The notes: generated from the sequence alone by a model not told the origin. A stretch of DNA of 64,000 bases from Paenibacillus naphthalenovorans (GCF_900099895.1 NZ_FNDY01000012.1:62001-126000); one strand, 5' to 3'; counted from the stretch's first letter, positions 44,790-53,866 are shown. Program-made: numbers and translations.

Positions 44790-44822
44790 AACACCTGTTT
44801 ACGTTGTAGACAGGTGTTTTTT
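44790..44822 (+). terminator. terminator after spoVS
   Basis: AACACCTG (44790-44797) with CAGGTGTT (44811-44818), then T-run. Confidence 0.85.
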
Positions 44823-44914
44823 GTCTAGAAGGCGGAGTCTGTAAAGGGTTGGGCATCTTTTGAACGGACTCCGTGCAGGAGTTTATTCTATGTTGAGCCA
44901 GGGAGGAAAAGCTG

Positions 44915-45859
44915 ATGAAGGTGATCGACGGGCACTGCGATGTGCTGTTAAAAATGTACTTGGATCCGGAAATCGACTTTTACGACGTTCATACCTCGCC
45001 GATGGATGTTACCTATTCCAGAATGCTTCATTCCAATGTAAAGCTGCAATGTTTTGCAATTTATTTGCCTGAACGTATAACTCAGCCTCATTTTGACCAT
45101 TATTTGGAGTATATAAATATTTTTTATCAAAAGATCGTTCGCAGCGGTCTTATACAGGCCGTCAAAACCCGCGGGGATCTGGAATTGGTCATGAACGGCC
45201 GTGTTCCCGGAGCGCTGCTGACATTGGAAGGTGCCGATGCCCTTTACGGAAACCCCCTTTATACGCGTACTCTTTATCACCTGGGGGTTCGCATGATCGG
45301 AGTGACATGGAATTATGCGAATTGGGCGGCGGACGGGGTGCTGGAACCCCGGCAAGGCGGGTTTACCCGCAAAGGAAAAAGCTTTATTAAAGATTGCAAT
45401 GATCTGGGCATCCTATTGGATGTGTCCCACTTGTCGGAAGCGGCATTTTGGGATTTGGCGGCAGCTTCCGCCAAGCCGTTCGTAGCCACGCACTCCAACG
45501 TCAAGAGGTTGTGCGGACATCCCAGAAATCTGGACGATGAGCAGATCAGAGCTTTGATTCGTGTGGACGGGCGGATCGGAGTGACATTTGTACCATGGTT
45601 CGTGGAAAGCAGCGGGAAGGCAAGCGTTGACGATGTCGTAAGGCATATGGAATATATTTGTGCGTTAGGCGGTGAACGCCAGCTTGTGCTGGGTTCGGAT
45701 TTTGACGGGATAGACCGTCACATTCCGGGCCTGGAGCATACTGGCCAATATGACCGTTTGGCTGAAGCGCTTTACAAAAAGTTCACAAAAGAGCAAATAG
45801 AAGGATTCTTTTATAAGAACTGGCACACATTTTTGAGTCAACACCTTCCCATTCACTGA
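44915..45859 (+). CDS. membrane-dipeptidase-type (M19) peptidase
   Basis: 314 aa renal-dipeptidase-like metalloenzyme. The first metal pair is in VIDGHCDVL (HxD); LLTLEGADALYG gives the bridging Glu region; LLDVSHLSEAAFWD and ATHSNVKRLCGHPRNL hold two more histidines; GSDFDGID is the typical end. Predicted to hydrolyse dipeptides, but some relatives act on acylated or D-amino-acid substrates. No signal peptide, so cytoplasmic. GGGAGG precedes ATG 44915. Commonly found beside spoVS in Paenibacillaceae by my recollection. Confidence 0.88.
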   Translation: MKVIDGHCDVLLKMYLDPEIDFYDVHTSPMDVTYSRMLHSNVKLQCFAIYLPERITQPHFDHYLEYINIFYQKIVRSGLIQAVKTRGDLELVMNGRVPGALLTLEGADALYGNPLYTRTLYHLGVRMIGVTWNYANWAADGVLEPRQGGFTRKGKSFIKDCNDLGILLDVSHLSEAAFWDLAAASAKPFVATHSNVKRLCGHPRNLDDEQIRALIRVDGRIGVTFVPWFVESSGKASVDDVVRHMEYICALGGERQLVLGSDFDGIDRHIPGLEHTGQYDRLAEALYKKFTKEQIEGFFYKNWHTFLSQHLPIH

Positions 45860-45958
45860 AATTTAACATCTTTTTTATAGATATAAGACAACTAATACAT
45901 TCTCAAATTGATATGGATTTAATCTAAAATAACTATCTTTAAAAAATGCTCTAAACCC

Positions 45959-45987
45959 TTGCTTTTTAATGCTTTACGGCATAAAAT
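45959..45987 (+). promoter_or_regulatory. possible promoter of korAB
   Basis: TTGCTT (45959-45964), 17 bp, TAAAAT (45982-45987). A TTGACA at 45992-45997 lacks a good -10. The rest of the 221-base gap is AT-rich with a CGCTT-CAC-AAGCG mini-hairpin (46019-46031) and nothing else clear. Confidence 0.4.
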
Positions 45988-46080
45988 TTGTTTGACAGGT
46001 GAGAAAAATTTTTTATCTCGCTTCACAAGCGTTTTAGTGTCAAGCTGCAGCGTCAGCGAATTTAAAAGGAGTGGACAACG

Positions 46081-47832
46081 GTGATTAGCCAATTATCTTG
46101 GAAGGTCGGAGGACAACAGGGGGAAGGCGTGGAAAGTACCGATAAAATTTTTTCCACGGCATTGACCAGACTTGGGTACTACTTGTACGGCTACCGTCAT
46201 TTTTCCTCGCGGATTAAGGGCGGGCACACAAACAACAAAATCAGAATCAGTACAAAACCGATTCGAGCCATTTCTGACGATTTGGACATACTCGTAGCTT
46301 TTGACCAAGAGACGATTGATTTGAATGCGCACGAGCTGCGTGAGAACGGCGTCATTATTGCCGATGCAAAAGTAAATCCGGTAGTTCCTGAAGGCGTGAA
46401 AGCCAGATTGTTCCCGGTTCCGATTACGGCAATCGCTGAAGAATTGGGCACTTCCTTGTTTAAGAATATGGCTGCTTCGGGCGCATCCTGGGCACTGCTC
46501 GGTTTGCCTCTCGAAGTATTTAATAAAGCGGTGGAAGAAGAGTTCGGACGCAAGGGCGCGGCTGTTGTTGAAAAGAACGTAGAAGCGGTTCGTAAAGCGG
46601 CGGAATTTGTGCTTGAACTTACGGGCGGTCCTCTTCCGGAGTTTCAATTGGAGCCTGCAGATGGCAAAACGAAGCTGTTCATGATCGGTAACGATGCTAT
46701 TGGTCTAGGCGCAGTAGCCGCAGGCTGCCGATTCATGCCTGCTTATCCGATCACCCCGGCTTCCGAGATCATGGAATATCTGATCAAGACGCTGCCGAAA
46801 TTTGGCGGTACGGTCATTCAAACCGAGGATGAAATTGCGGCCTGTACGATGGCGATTGGAGCCAATTACGGCGGGGTTCGCGCATTAACGGCATCGGCTG
46901 GCCCCGGCTTGTCTCTGATGATGGAAGCGATCGGTCTTGCCGGTATGACGGAAACGCCTGTCGTTATCGTCGATACGCAGCGCGGCGGTCCGAGTACGGG
47001 ACTTCCTACCAAACAAGAGCAATCCGACGTGTTGGCCATGATTCACGGGACACATGGTGAAATTCCGAAAATCGTATTGTCTCCTTCTACCATTGAAGAA
47101 TGCTTCTACGATACGATTGAGGCGTTTAACCTGGCTGAAATTTATCAATGTCCTGTCATTTTGCTTACAGACCTTCAATTGTCGCTGGGCAAACAAACGA
47201 GCGAACTGCTCGACTACAATAGAATTCAAATTAACCGCGGAGAATTGCAAACAGGCGATCTGCCGCAGCTTGCAGAGCATCAAATGTTCAAGCGCTATGC
47301 TTTCACTGAGAACGGCATTTCCCCTCGTTCGCTGCCTGGTCAAAAGTATGGCATTCACCACGTGACAGGGGTAGAGCATGCTGAAGACGGCCGTCCGTCC
47401 GAAAGCCCGGTAAACCGCAAAAAGATGATGGACAAACGGATGGCTAAGTTGAAGCATGTGAAAGTAACCGATCCGATCAAAGTGGATGCTCAGCATGAAA
47501 ATCCGGATCTCCTGATCATCGGTATGGGATCCACCGGCGGAACGATCGACGAAGCCAGAGGCCGTTTGAACGGCAGAGGCATCACCTCGAACCACATCAC
47601 GGTTCGCCTGCTTCATCCGTTCCCGGCTGAGGAACTGAAGCCTTATATTGAAAAAGCGAAAAACGTTATTGTCATTGAGAACAACGCAACGGCCCAACTG
47701 GCTTCTCTGATCAAACTTAACGTAGGCTATGCCGATAAAATCAAGAGCATGCTGAAATATGACGGTAACCCATTCTTGCCGGCTGAAATCACAAAATACT
47801 GTCAGGAGTTGAACCTTGTATGGCAACGTTAA
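46081..47832 (+). CDS. korA: 2-oxoacid:ferredoxin oxidoreductase, fused gamma-alpha subunit
   Basis: 583 aa. Residues 1-190 are the gamma (CoA/electron-transfer side) domain (GGQQGEGVESTDKIFSTAL, SSRIKGGHTNNKIRIS); 200-450 are the pyruvate-flavodoxin oxidoreductase N-terminal domain (GNDAIGLGAVAAGCRFMPAYPITPASEIME, ETPVVIVDTQRGGPSTGLPT); the end is domain II. With KorB it oxidatively decarboxylates a 2-oxoacid, probably 2-oxoglutarate, to the acyl-CoA with ferredoxin as acceptor. GTG 46081 has AAAGGAGTGG upstream. Overlaps korB by 13 bases. Confidence 0.92.
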   Translation: MISQLSWKVGGQQGEGVESTDKIFSTALTRLGYYLYGYRHFSSRIKGGHTNNKIRISTKPIRAISDDLDILVAFDQETIDLNAHELRENGVIIADAKVNPVVPEGVKARLFPVPITAIAEELGTSLFKNMAASGASWALLGLPLEVFNKAVEEEFGRKGAAVVEKNVEAVRKAAEFVLELTGGPLPEFQLEPADGKTKLFMIGNDAIGLGAVAAGCRFMPAYPITPASEIMEYLIKTLPKFGGTVIQTEDEIAACTMAIGANYGGVRALTASAGPGLSLMMEAIGLAGMTETPVVIVDTQRGGPSTGLPTKQEQSDVLAMIHGTHGEIPKIVLSPSTIEECFYDTIEAFNLAEIYQCPVILLTDLQLSLGKQTSELLDYNRIQINRGELQTGDLPQLAEHQMFKRYAFTENGISPRSLPGQKYGIHHVTGVEHAEDGRPSESPVNRKKMMDKRMAKLKHVKVTDPIKVDAQHENPDLLIIGMGSTGGTIDEARGRLNGRGITSNHITVRLLHPFPAEELKPYIEKAKNVIVIENNATAQLASLIKLNVGYADKIKSMLKYDGNPFLPAEITKYCQELNLVWQR

Positions 47833-48686
47833 AAGATTTCCGCAACAATATCAAACCGAACTGGTGCCCGGGCTGTGGTGACTTCTCCGTACAGGCGGCG
47901 ATTCAAAGAGCGGCTGCCAATGTCGGTCTGGAACCGGAACAGCTTGCCGTTGTCTCAGGGATCGGCTGCTCCGGCCGGATTTCCGGTTACATTAATGCTT
48001 ATGGGTTCCATGGTGTTCACGGACGTTCGCTTCCTATCGCACAAGGCTTGAAAATGGCTAACCGCGAATTGACCGTTATCGCGGCAGGCGGCGACGGCGA
48101 CGGTTTTGCCATCGGTATGGGTCATACGGTTCATGCGATCCGCCGTAACATTAACATTACCTACATTGTCATGGACAACCAAATTTACGGCTTGACCAAA
48201 GGTCAGACTTCTCCGCGCAGCGCTGAGGGCTTCAAGACGAAATCGACCCCTTCAGGTTCGATCGAATCCGCACTGTCCCCGCTGGAAGTGGCTCTGGCTG
48301 CAGGCGCAACGTTCGTAGGTCAATCGTTCTCGAGTAACTTGAAGCAGTTGACTACGTTGATCGAAGAAGGAATTAAACATGAAGGCTTCTCCTTTATCAA
48401 CGTATTCAGCCCATGTGTTACATTCAATAAAGTGAATACCTATGAGTGGTTCAAAGAGCATATCGTTGATCTGGAGGAGACGCCGGATTACGATCCGTCC
48501 AATCGTATTGCAGCAATGACCAAGATCATGGAAACCAACAGCCTGGTTACCGGTTTGATCTATCAAGATAAAACCAAAAAGAGCTATGAGAATTTGGTCG
48601 CCGGCTTTAAGCCAGAAGGACTTGCTAAGCAAGACTTGAAGATCAGCGAACAAGATTTTGAAAAATTGGTGGCTGAATTTAAATAA
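47820..48686 (+). CDS. korB: 2-oxoacid:ferredoxin oxidoreductase, beta subunit
   Basis: 288 aa thiamine-diphosphate subunit. NWCPGCGDFSVQAAIQRA opens it (CxxC), SGIGCSGRISGYIN follows, and the TPP/Mg motif is GGDGDGFAIGMGH ... VMDNQIYGLTKGQTSP. There is no 4-ferredoxin-type cluster domain, so electrons must pass to a separate ferredoxin, none of which is in the window. ATG 47820 lies inside korA (13-base overlap) after CAGGAGTTG. Substrate assignment (2-oxoglutarate versus pyruvate) is from general resemblance. Confidence 0.93.
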   Translation: MATLKDFRNNIKPNWCPGCGDFSVQAAIQRAAANVGLEPEQLAVVSGIGCSGRISGYINAYGFHGVHGRSLPIAQGLKMANRELTVIAAGGDGDGFAIGMGHTVHAIRRNINITYIVMDNQIYGLTKGQTSPRSAEGFKTKSTPSGSIESALSPLEVALAAGATFVGQSFSSNLKQLTTLIEEGIKHEGFSFINVFSPCVTFNKVNTYEWFKEHIVDLEETPDYDPSNRIAAMTKIMETNSLVTGLIYQDKTKKSYENLVAGFKPEGLAKQDLKISEQDFEKLVAEFK

Positions 48687-48703
48687 TTTTCCGAACTTTA
48701 TTA

Positions 48704-48733
48704 AAGCATACGGCGCTGGCCGTATGCTTTTTT
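48704..48733 (+). terminator. terminator after korB
   Basis: AAGCATACGG (48704-48713) pairs perfectly with CCGTATGCTT (48720-48729), then T-run. Confidence 0.9.
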
Positions 48734-48792
48734 CGCTTGGGTTGGGTATAATGTGAAGAGAAGTGCAGGCGGAAGAAAAAGGAGTGTAGGGT

Positions 48793-49362
48793 ATGAAGCA
48801 GGTGCCTATCGGTGTGTCCGCAAGACATATTCATTTATCGAAGGAGCATATTAAGCTGCTGTTCGGTCCGGATTATGAACTTCAAGTGCTGAAAGAGCTG
48901 TCGCAGCCCGGACAGTTTGCGGCAAAAGAAACGGTTACTGTCGTTACCCCCAAAGGGCAAATAGATAAGGTCCGCATTCTTGGTCCGGCGCGCAGTCGAT
49001 CGCAGCTGGAAATATCCCGAACCGATGCCTTTACACTGGGGATCGACCCGCCTGTAAGAGAATCGGGGCATATTGAGGGAACGCCGGGGATCAGAGTTAT
49101 TGGCCCTGCCGGGGAGGTCGAACTGGAGGAGGGGGTTATTGTAGCGGCAAGACATATTCATTTTCATACAGACGATGCGGCCAAGTGGGGCATTACGGAT
49201 AAACAGAAGCTGACCGTTCGGATTGAGGGGGAACGCGCGGTTACATTCGAGCAGGTTATCGCCCGTGTTTCAGATCAATTTGCGCTTGATATGCACATTG
49301 ATACCGATGAAGCCAACGCCGCGGGCGTGAAGACCGGGGATATCGGTTTTATATTGTCGTAG
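48793..49362 (+). CDS. pduL: PduL-type phosphate acyltransferase
   Basis: 189 aa PTAC (PduL) family enzyme, which exchanges acyl-CoA and acyl phosphate. Two repeated beta domains each carry the zinc-binding histidine motif: SARHIHLSKEH near the start and AARHIHFHTDD in the middle; GPARSRSQLEISRTDAFTLGID is also diagnostic. There is no microcompartment-targeting N-terminal extension and no pdu or eut genes nearby, so this is a housekeeping version, possibly serving as the phosphotransacetylase. GGAGTGTAGGGT precedes ATG 48793. Confidence 0.9.
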   Translation: MKQVPIGVSARHIHLSKEHIKLLFGPDYELQVLKELSQPGQFAAKETVTVVTPKGQIDKVRILGPARSRSQLEISRTDAFTLGIDPPVRESGHIEGTPGIRVIGPAGEVELEEGVIVAARHIHFHTDDAAKWGITDKQKLTVRIEGERAVTFEQVIARVSDQFALDMHIDTDEANAAGVKTGDIGFILS

Positions 49363-49378
49363 GATGCGGAGGATTCTT

Positions 49379-49408
49379 TTGAAATGCATGCCGTATTAAT
49401 GATATAAT
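49379..49408 (+). promoter_or_regulatory. sigma-A promoter of miaB-ricA
   Basis: TTGAAA (49379-49384), 18 bp, TATAAT (49403-49408) with extended -10 TGA. About 50 bases before miaB. Confidence 0.75.
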
Positions 49409-49457
49409 AAAGGGTATGATCTTCGCGGCAAATTGCAGTTCAGGAGGAATTCGAGGA

Positions 49458-50936
49458 ATGACGACGACAAAACAAAAATCCGAGAAAGATTATTCGATAT
49501 ATTTTCAGCCTCCTTCTCTCACAGACGCCAAAAAAAGAGGGAAAGAAGACATTGAGGTTCATTACGATTTCAACATCCCCGAAGAGCTGCGTGAGCTCGG
49601 GAAGGACAAGTATTATCTGATTCAAACGTACGGCTGTCAAATGAACGAGCATGATACGGAGACGATCAAGGGCTTGCTTGAGCAGATGGGCTATCGAGCG
49701 ACCGAGGACCGCCGGCAAGCGGATATTATTCTGCTGAATACATGCGCCGTTCGGGAGAACGCGGAAGATAAGGTATTCGGCGAGCTCGGCCACTTGAAGC
49801 ACCTGAAGACGGAGAAACCGTCGCTGCTGCTCGGCGTTTGCGGCTGTATGTCTCAAGAAGAGGCGGTGGTGAACCGCATTCTCAAGAAGCATCCGTTCGT
49901 TGATCTGATTTTCGGTACGCACAACATCCATCGCCTGCCTGTTCTGGTGAAAGAAGCGATGTTCAGCAAAGAGATGGTTGTTGAGGTATGGTCCAAGGAA
50001 GGCGACATCATCGAGAACCTGCCTAAGAAGCGCGAAGGAATCAAAGCATGGGTCAACATTATGTACGGCTGCGACAAGTTCTGTACTTACTGTATCGTGC
50101 CGTATACGCGCGGAAAGGAACGAAGCCGCCGTCCGGAAGATGTTATTGCAGAGGTACGCGATTTGGCGCGGCAGGGCTTTAAGGAGATTATGCTGCTCGG
50201 CCAGAATGTAAATGCATACGGGAAGGATTTTGAAGATTCCAATTACCGTTTTGGGGATTTGATGGACGATATCCGTAAAATAGATATCCCGCGGGTCCGC
50301 TTCACTACCTCGCATCCGCGCGATTTTGACGATCACCTGATCGAGGTGCTGGCTAAGAAAGGCAACCTGATGGAGCATATCCACCTTCCGGTGCAATCGG
50401 GAAGCAACGAAATTTTAAAGCGAATGAGCCGCAAGTACACGCGTGAGCGTTATTTGGAGCTGGTGAGCAAAATCAAGAAAGCAATCCCCGATGTCGTCTT
50501 GACGACAGATATTATCGTGGGTTTTCCCGGCGAAACCGAGGAGCAATTCGAGGAAACCGTTTCGCTTGTGCGTGAAGTTGGCTTTGACAGCGCGTTTACG
50601 TTCATTTATTCTCCCCGGGAAGGCACGCCCGCTGCGGATATGGAAGATAATGTTCCTCTTCAAGTGAAAAAAGAACGATTATACCGCCTCAACAATGTCC
50701 TTAATGAATTCAGTAAGGCCAGCAACGAGAAGCTGAAGGGCCAAACGCTTGAAGTGTTGGTTGAGGGCGAGAGCAAAAACAATCCGAACGTATTGGCCGG
50801 CCGCACGCGTACGAACAAGCTGGTGCATTTTGAAGGGCCGAAGGAGTTGATCGGAAAGTTTGTGCAAGTGAAAATTACAGAAACCCCGACGTTCTATATC
50901 AAAGGCGAATGGGTGCAGGAAGCGATAGTTCATTAA
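49458..50936 (+). CDS. miaB: tRNA-2-methylthio-N6-dimethylallyladenosine synthase MiaB
   Basis: 492 aa radical-SAM methylthiotransferase that converts i6A37 of tRNAs to ms2i6A37. UPF0004 cysteines in [26 protein letters not shown] and GVCGCMSQ; radical-SAM CDKFCTYC (C205, C209, C212); C-terminal TRAM domain ([20 protein letters not shown]). The N-terminal ~65 residues are an extension typical of Bacilli MiaB. ATG 49458 is chosen because CAGGAGGAATTCGAGG lies before it; the frame is open to 49416. Paired with ricA downstream. Confidence 0.95.
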   Translation: MTTTKQKSEKDYSIYFQPPSLTDAKKRGKEDIEVHYDFNIPEELRELGKDKYYLIQTYGCQMNEHDTETIKGLLEQMGYRATEDRRQADIILLNTCAVRENAEDKVFGELGHLKHLKTEKPSLLLGVCGCMSQEEAVVNRILKKHPFVDLIFGTHNIHRLPVLVKEAMFSKEMVVEVWSKEGDIIENLPKKREGIKAWVNIMYGCDKFCTYCIVPYTRGKERSRRPEDVIAEVRDLARQGFKEIMLLGQNVNAYGKDFEDSNYRFGDLMDDIRKIDIPRVRFTTSHPRDFDDHLIEVLAKKGNLMEHIHLPVQSGSNEILKRMSRKYTRERYLELVSKIKKAIPDVVLTTDIIVGFPGETEEQFEETVSLVREVGFDSAFTFIYSPREGTPAADMEDNVPLQVKKERLYRLNNVLNEFSKASNEKLKGQTLEVLVEGESKNNPNVLAGRTRTNKLVHFEGPKELIGKFVQVKITETPTFYIKGEWVQEAIVH

Positions 50937-50963
50937 GTTAAAGATTAGGGGCGTGTGACGCAT

Positions 50964-51407
50964 ATGGCGGAGCAAAAATATACGAATTGCGGCATGGAAT
51001 TGTACCACAACAAGGATCTAATCGTCCGTGAGGATATTATGGCCAAAGCGAAGGAGCTTGCGGCACTTTTGTCTACTTCCAACGAGGTTCAGTTTTTTCA
51101 AAAGGCTGAGAAGCAGATCGCCAATAACGATCATATCCAGTCACTGATCAGCGCCATTAAGAAAAAGCAGAAGGAAATCGTAGCTTTCGAGACTTTCCAG
51201 AATCAGAAAATGGTGGACAAAATCGAGAAGGAAATCGAGGAACTGCAAAATGAGCTTGACGCGATTCCGATCGTAAGTGAGTTCAAGCAGTCTCAGGAGG
51301 ATATCAACTATCTGCTTCAGCTTGTAATGACAGTGATTCGAGATACGATTTCAGAAACGATTACGGTTGAGCAAGGAACGGTAACCAGCTCCTCCTGCAG
51401 TGACTAA
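50964..51407 (+). CDS. ricA: RicA (YmcA) of the YlbF-YmcA-YaaT complex
   Basis: 147 aa helical YlbF/YmcA-family protein. In B. subtilis RicA joins RicF and RicT in a complex that carries Fe-S clusters, promotes RNase Y-dependent mRNA maturation and affects biofilm, competence and sporulation. Seen: KELAALLSTSNEVQFFQKAEKQI, IPIVSEFKQSQEDINYLLQLV and the C-terminal SSSCSD, whose Cys matches the conserved terminal Cys of YmcA. ATG 50964 is 12 bases from AGGGG; GTG 50955 is an alternative. The partner nuclease gene rny is 7.5 kb upstream. Confidence 0.9.
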   Translation: MAEQKYTNCGMELYHNKDLIVREDIMAKAKELAALLSTSNEVQFFQKAEKQIANNDHIQSLISAIKKKQKEIVAFETFQNQKMVDKIEKEIEELQNELDAIPIVSEFKQSQEDINYLLQLVMTVIRDTISETITVEQGTVTSSSCSD

Positions 51408-51431
51408 GATATAACCAAGATGTAACTATAG

Positions 51432-51472
51432 GACCGATTGTGCATTGTCATAGGGCGCATGTCGGTCTTTTT
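51432..51472 (+). terminator. terminator after ricA
   Basis: GACCGA (51432-51437) with TCGGTC (51462-51467), inner TGTGC/GCGCA, then TTTTT. Confidence 0.75.
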
Positions 51473-51545
51473 ATTTTACAGAGTCTGGTATATGATTGGA
51501 GCGGAAAATAGATACTATTGAGAAAAAAGTGGAAGGAGTACGAAA

Positions 51546-52901
51546 ATGTCAACGACGATGAATCCTATACCGGGTCCTAAGGGGCTGCCCTTTTCGGGTA
51601 ATTTGTTTGCGTTTCGAAAAGACCCTTTGGGTTTTCTTACGAAAGTGCAGCGCGAATACGGAGATGTAGTGTATATTCGCTTTGGGCCGTCCCGTCATGT
51701 CTATTTGATCAGTGACCCGGAGCAGATCAAGGACATTTTGCTTACCAAGCAGCACGCATTTCATAAGGCGAAGGGCTTGCAAACGGCCAAAGCGGTTGTG
51801 GGCGAAGGGATTCTCACGAGCGAAGGCGAAAAGCATATGCGGCAGCGAAGGCTGCTGCAGCCTTCCTTTCGCAAGGATCGGATCGGCCAGTATGCGGAAG
51901 CGATGGTGGACTATACGGAACACATGCTGCAGACCTGGCGGCCCGGCGAGACGCGCATCGTAACGGAGGACATGATGCAGCTGACGCTCGATATCATCAC
52001 CCATACGATGTTTGGAACAGGTATTACAAGCGGTATAAACGAAATCGGCCGTGCGATTGAAGTCGGGATGAAATATGTCAGCCATAAGGCCTCGTCGTTT
52101 TTGGATATTCCGGAATCCATTCCGACCAAGAGTAATGTGGAGTTTAAGCGGTCGGCCCAAACGCTGGACCGTGTCATCCTCGGTATTATTGAAGAGCGGC
52201 GCAAAAAGCCTGATGCCAACAGAGAAGATTTGCTGTCCATGCTGTTGGAGGCCAGGGACGAAGAAACGGGAACGGGGATGAGTGATAAGCAGGTTCGCGA
52301 TGAGGTGATGACGATCTTTCTGGCTGGACATGAAACGACGGCAAACACGCTGTCCTGGACCTGGTATTTGCTTTCTCAGAATCCGGAAGCGGAGCAGAAG
52401 TTTCATGAAGAGCTGGATCGTGTGCTGGGCGGCCGCAGGCCGACACATGACGATATAGACCAATTGAAGTACACCCGGCAGATCGTCTGGGAGTCCATGA
52501 GGGTGTACCCTGCCGTCTGGGCCGTGAACCGTCAAGTGGTCAAGGAGGTTGAGATTGGCGGACGCCTTTACAAGCCGGGCGACACCTTGATGATGAGCCA
52601 ATTCGTCATGCACCGGAACCCCAAATATTATGAGGAGGCAGACCGGTTTCTTCCAGAGCGGTTTGAAGGGGACTTGCTCAAGCAAATTCCTCAGTTTGGC
52701 TATTTTCCGTTTGGCGGCGGTCCAAGGGTGTGCATCGGCAATCATTTCGCTCTGATGGAAGCTACGCTGCTTCTTGCAACCATCGGGAGCCGTTACAAGC
52801 TGCGGTTAGCGCCCGATCACCACGAGGTGCGGCCGGAACCCCTTGTGACACTTCGACCTAAGAACGGCCTGAAAATGGTGGTGACAGCAAGAAAGGAATA
52901 A
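51546..52901 (+). CDS. soluble cytochrome P450
   Basis: 451 aa heme monooxygenase. The N-terminus has the proline-rich IPGPKGLPFSGNL hinge but no membrane helix, so it is cytoplasmic. I-helix oxygen motif AGHETT, K-helix ESMRVYPAVW (ExxR), and heme loop FGGGPRVCIG with the Cys ligand at 396. The style resembles CYP4/CYP102-like fatty-acid or CYP197-type enzymes; substrate unknown. No reductase is fused or adjacent. It occupies the place where cotE-mutS follow ricA in B. subtilis. AAGGAGTACGAAA precedes ATG 51546. Confidence 0.92.
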   Translation: MSTTMNPIPGPKGLPFSGNLFAFRKDPLGFLTKVQREYGDVVYIRFGPSRHVYLISDPEQIKDILLTKQHAFHKAKGLQTAKAVVGEGILTSEGEKHMRQRRLLQPSFRKDRIGQYAEAMVDYTEHMLQTWRPGETRIVTEDMMQLTLDIITHTMFGTGITSGINEIGRAIEVGMKYVSHKASSFLDIPESIPTKSNVEFKRSAQTLDRVILGIIEERRKKPDANREDLLSMLLEARDEETGTGMSDKQVRDEVMTIFLAGHETTANTLSWTWYLLSQNPEAEQKFHEELDRVLGGRRPTHDDIDQLKYTRQIVWESMRVYPAVWAVNRQVVKEVEIGGRLYKPGDTLMMSQFVMHRNPKYYEEADRFLPERFEGDLLKQIPQFGYFPFGGGPRVCIGNHFALMEATLLLATIGSRYKLRLAPDHHEVRPEPLVTLRPKNGLKMVVTARKE

Positions 52902-52909
52902 AATACGGG

Positions 52910-52930
52910 AAAAGCGGATATGCTTTTTTT
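52910..52930 (+). terminator. short terminator after P450 gene
   Basis: AAAAGC-GGATAT-GCTTTTTTT: 6-bp stem with a T-run. Confidence 0.5.
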
Positions 52931-52963
52931 ACAGAAAATTTAGACTTGAAAGGAGGCTTTGTT

Positions 52964-53119
52964 GTGGATCTCGTCAGATTTACGATACACCCGAACAATG
53001 AGGCCGAGCTTAAGGCTCTGATGGATGAAATCAATGCCCACTCCATTCTCACGGAAACGGAGAAACAGCAGCTATTGGAAGAGCTGAACGACTTGCAATA
53101 CGAAGTAGAGCAACCCTAA
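52964..53119 (+). CDS. small acidic protein of unknown function
   Basis: 51 codons from GTG 52964, with AAAGGAGGC 6-7 bases upstream, an excellent ribosome site. The peptide begins MDLVRFTIHPNNEAELKALM and ends LNDLQYEVEQP; it is acidic (11 Glu, 4 Asp) and should be helical. The strong site, clean stop and codon use like neighbouring genes support a real gene. No family recognised. It lies between the P450 gene and nikR. Confidence 0.6.
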   Translation: MDLVRFTIHPNNEAELKALMDEINAHSILTETEKQQLLEELNDLQYEVEQP

Positions 53120-53165
53120 AAATGGACCCTTCTCCGGTTCGAGACTTGAGGGTCTTTGAATGGGT

Positions 53166-53180
53166 GGGGGAAAAGTCCCC
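53166..53180 (+). promoter_or_regulatory. hairpin and weak promoter region before nikR
   Basis: GGGG-AAAAGT-CCCC lies upstream of an extended -10 TGT-TACAAT (53205-53213). No clear GTATGA-type NikR palindrome was found here. Confidence 0.3.
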
Positions 53181-53250
53181 GGAATTCATCTTGTCGGACA
53201 GTTGTGTTACAATATAGCGGTAAGCGTGATGTGAGATGAGGTGAATCCCG

Positions 53251-53700
53251 GTGGAAAAAGACGTTTTAACCCGGTTCGGCGTATCGATGCCGGAGGAATT
53301 GATTAAGCAGTTTGACCAGTACATTACGGACCAAGGTTACACCAATCGATCTGAAGCGATACGGGATTTGGTGAGAAGAGTGCTCCTTGAACCCGGGGGG
53401 CTGCCGGGGGATCAGCTTGTGGCGGGAACGATTGTGATGGTGTACGATCATCATGTGACGGATCTCCCCTTATATTTGATGGAGCTGCAGCACGATTATC
53501 ATCATTCTATTATTTCGACAATGCATGTGCATTTGAACCACGACCAATGTCTGGAGATTATCGCTGTCCGCGGCAATCTTTCCGAATTAAGAGAGTTAAA
53601 GCAAAAAATTCAGGTGCAAAAGGGCGTTTTATACGCGGAGTTATCCGTTACTTACGTGGATGAACACGGATCAACCGGATCAAAGCATCAGCATACATAA
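53251..53700 (+). CDS. nikR: nickel-responsive regulator NikR
   Basis: 149 aa ribbon-helix-helix repressor. RHH DNA-binding part (VLTRFGVSMPEELIKQFDQYI, SEAIRDLVRR) and an ACT-like metal-sensing part. The E. coli high-affinity nickel ligands His76, His87, His89 and Cys95 correspond to His81, His92, His94 and Cys100 here (MHVHLNHDQC), so nickel sensing should work. GTG 53251 has GATGAGGTGAA upstream. No nik transporter, urease or hydrogenase genes are in the window, so its targets lie elsewhere or are the small genes next door. Confidence 0.92.
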   Translation: MEKDVLTRFGVSMPEELIKQFDQYITDQGYTNRSEAIRDLVRRVLLEPGGLPGDQLVAGTIVMVYDHHVTDLPLYLMELQHDYHHSIISTMHVHLNHDQCLEIIAVRGNLSELRELKQKIQVQKGVLYAELSVTYVDEHGSTGSKHQHT

Positions 53701-53705
53701 ATCAA

Positions 53706-53733
53706 GGACCCGGAGTTATCGCTAACCGGGTCC
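53706..53733 (+). terminator. terminator after nikR
   Basis: GGACCCGG (53706-53713) with CCGGGTCC (53726-53733); weak T-tail TCATTTGTT. Confidence 0.65.
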
Positions 53734-53768
53734 TCATTTGTTACGAACGCGGGATGAAAATAGGGTAG

Positions 53769-53866
53769 GCTCCATGAATGGAGCAAAGGAGGTTCGGCTG
53801 ACGGGCTGTCGGCTAAGAGCAGAATAGGTGAAGAAGGGGACACTAGGGAAAAAATCCTCTTGCTTC
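53769..53866 (+). ncRNA. hairpin-rich intergenic region, candidate structured RNA
   Basis: Three successive hairpins: GCTCCA-TGAA-TGGAGC (53769-53784), GCTGAC/GTCGGC (53797-53813), and an 11-bp bulged stem of 53830-53840 with 53855-53866. The stretch between nikR and the next gene is 285 bases. It also contains AAAGGAGG at 53784-53791 with no start codon after it. No known riboswitch class matched, and no good promoter was found, so an RNA is only a possibility. Confidence 0.3.

Noticed and set aside
51549-52745. 398-codon minus-strand frame
   Set aside because: Complement of the P450 gene, whose heme and I-helix motifs are complete.
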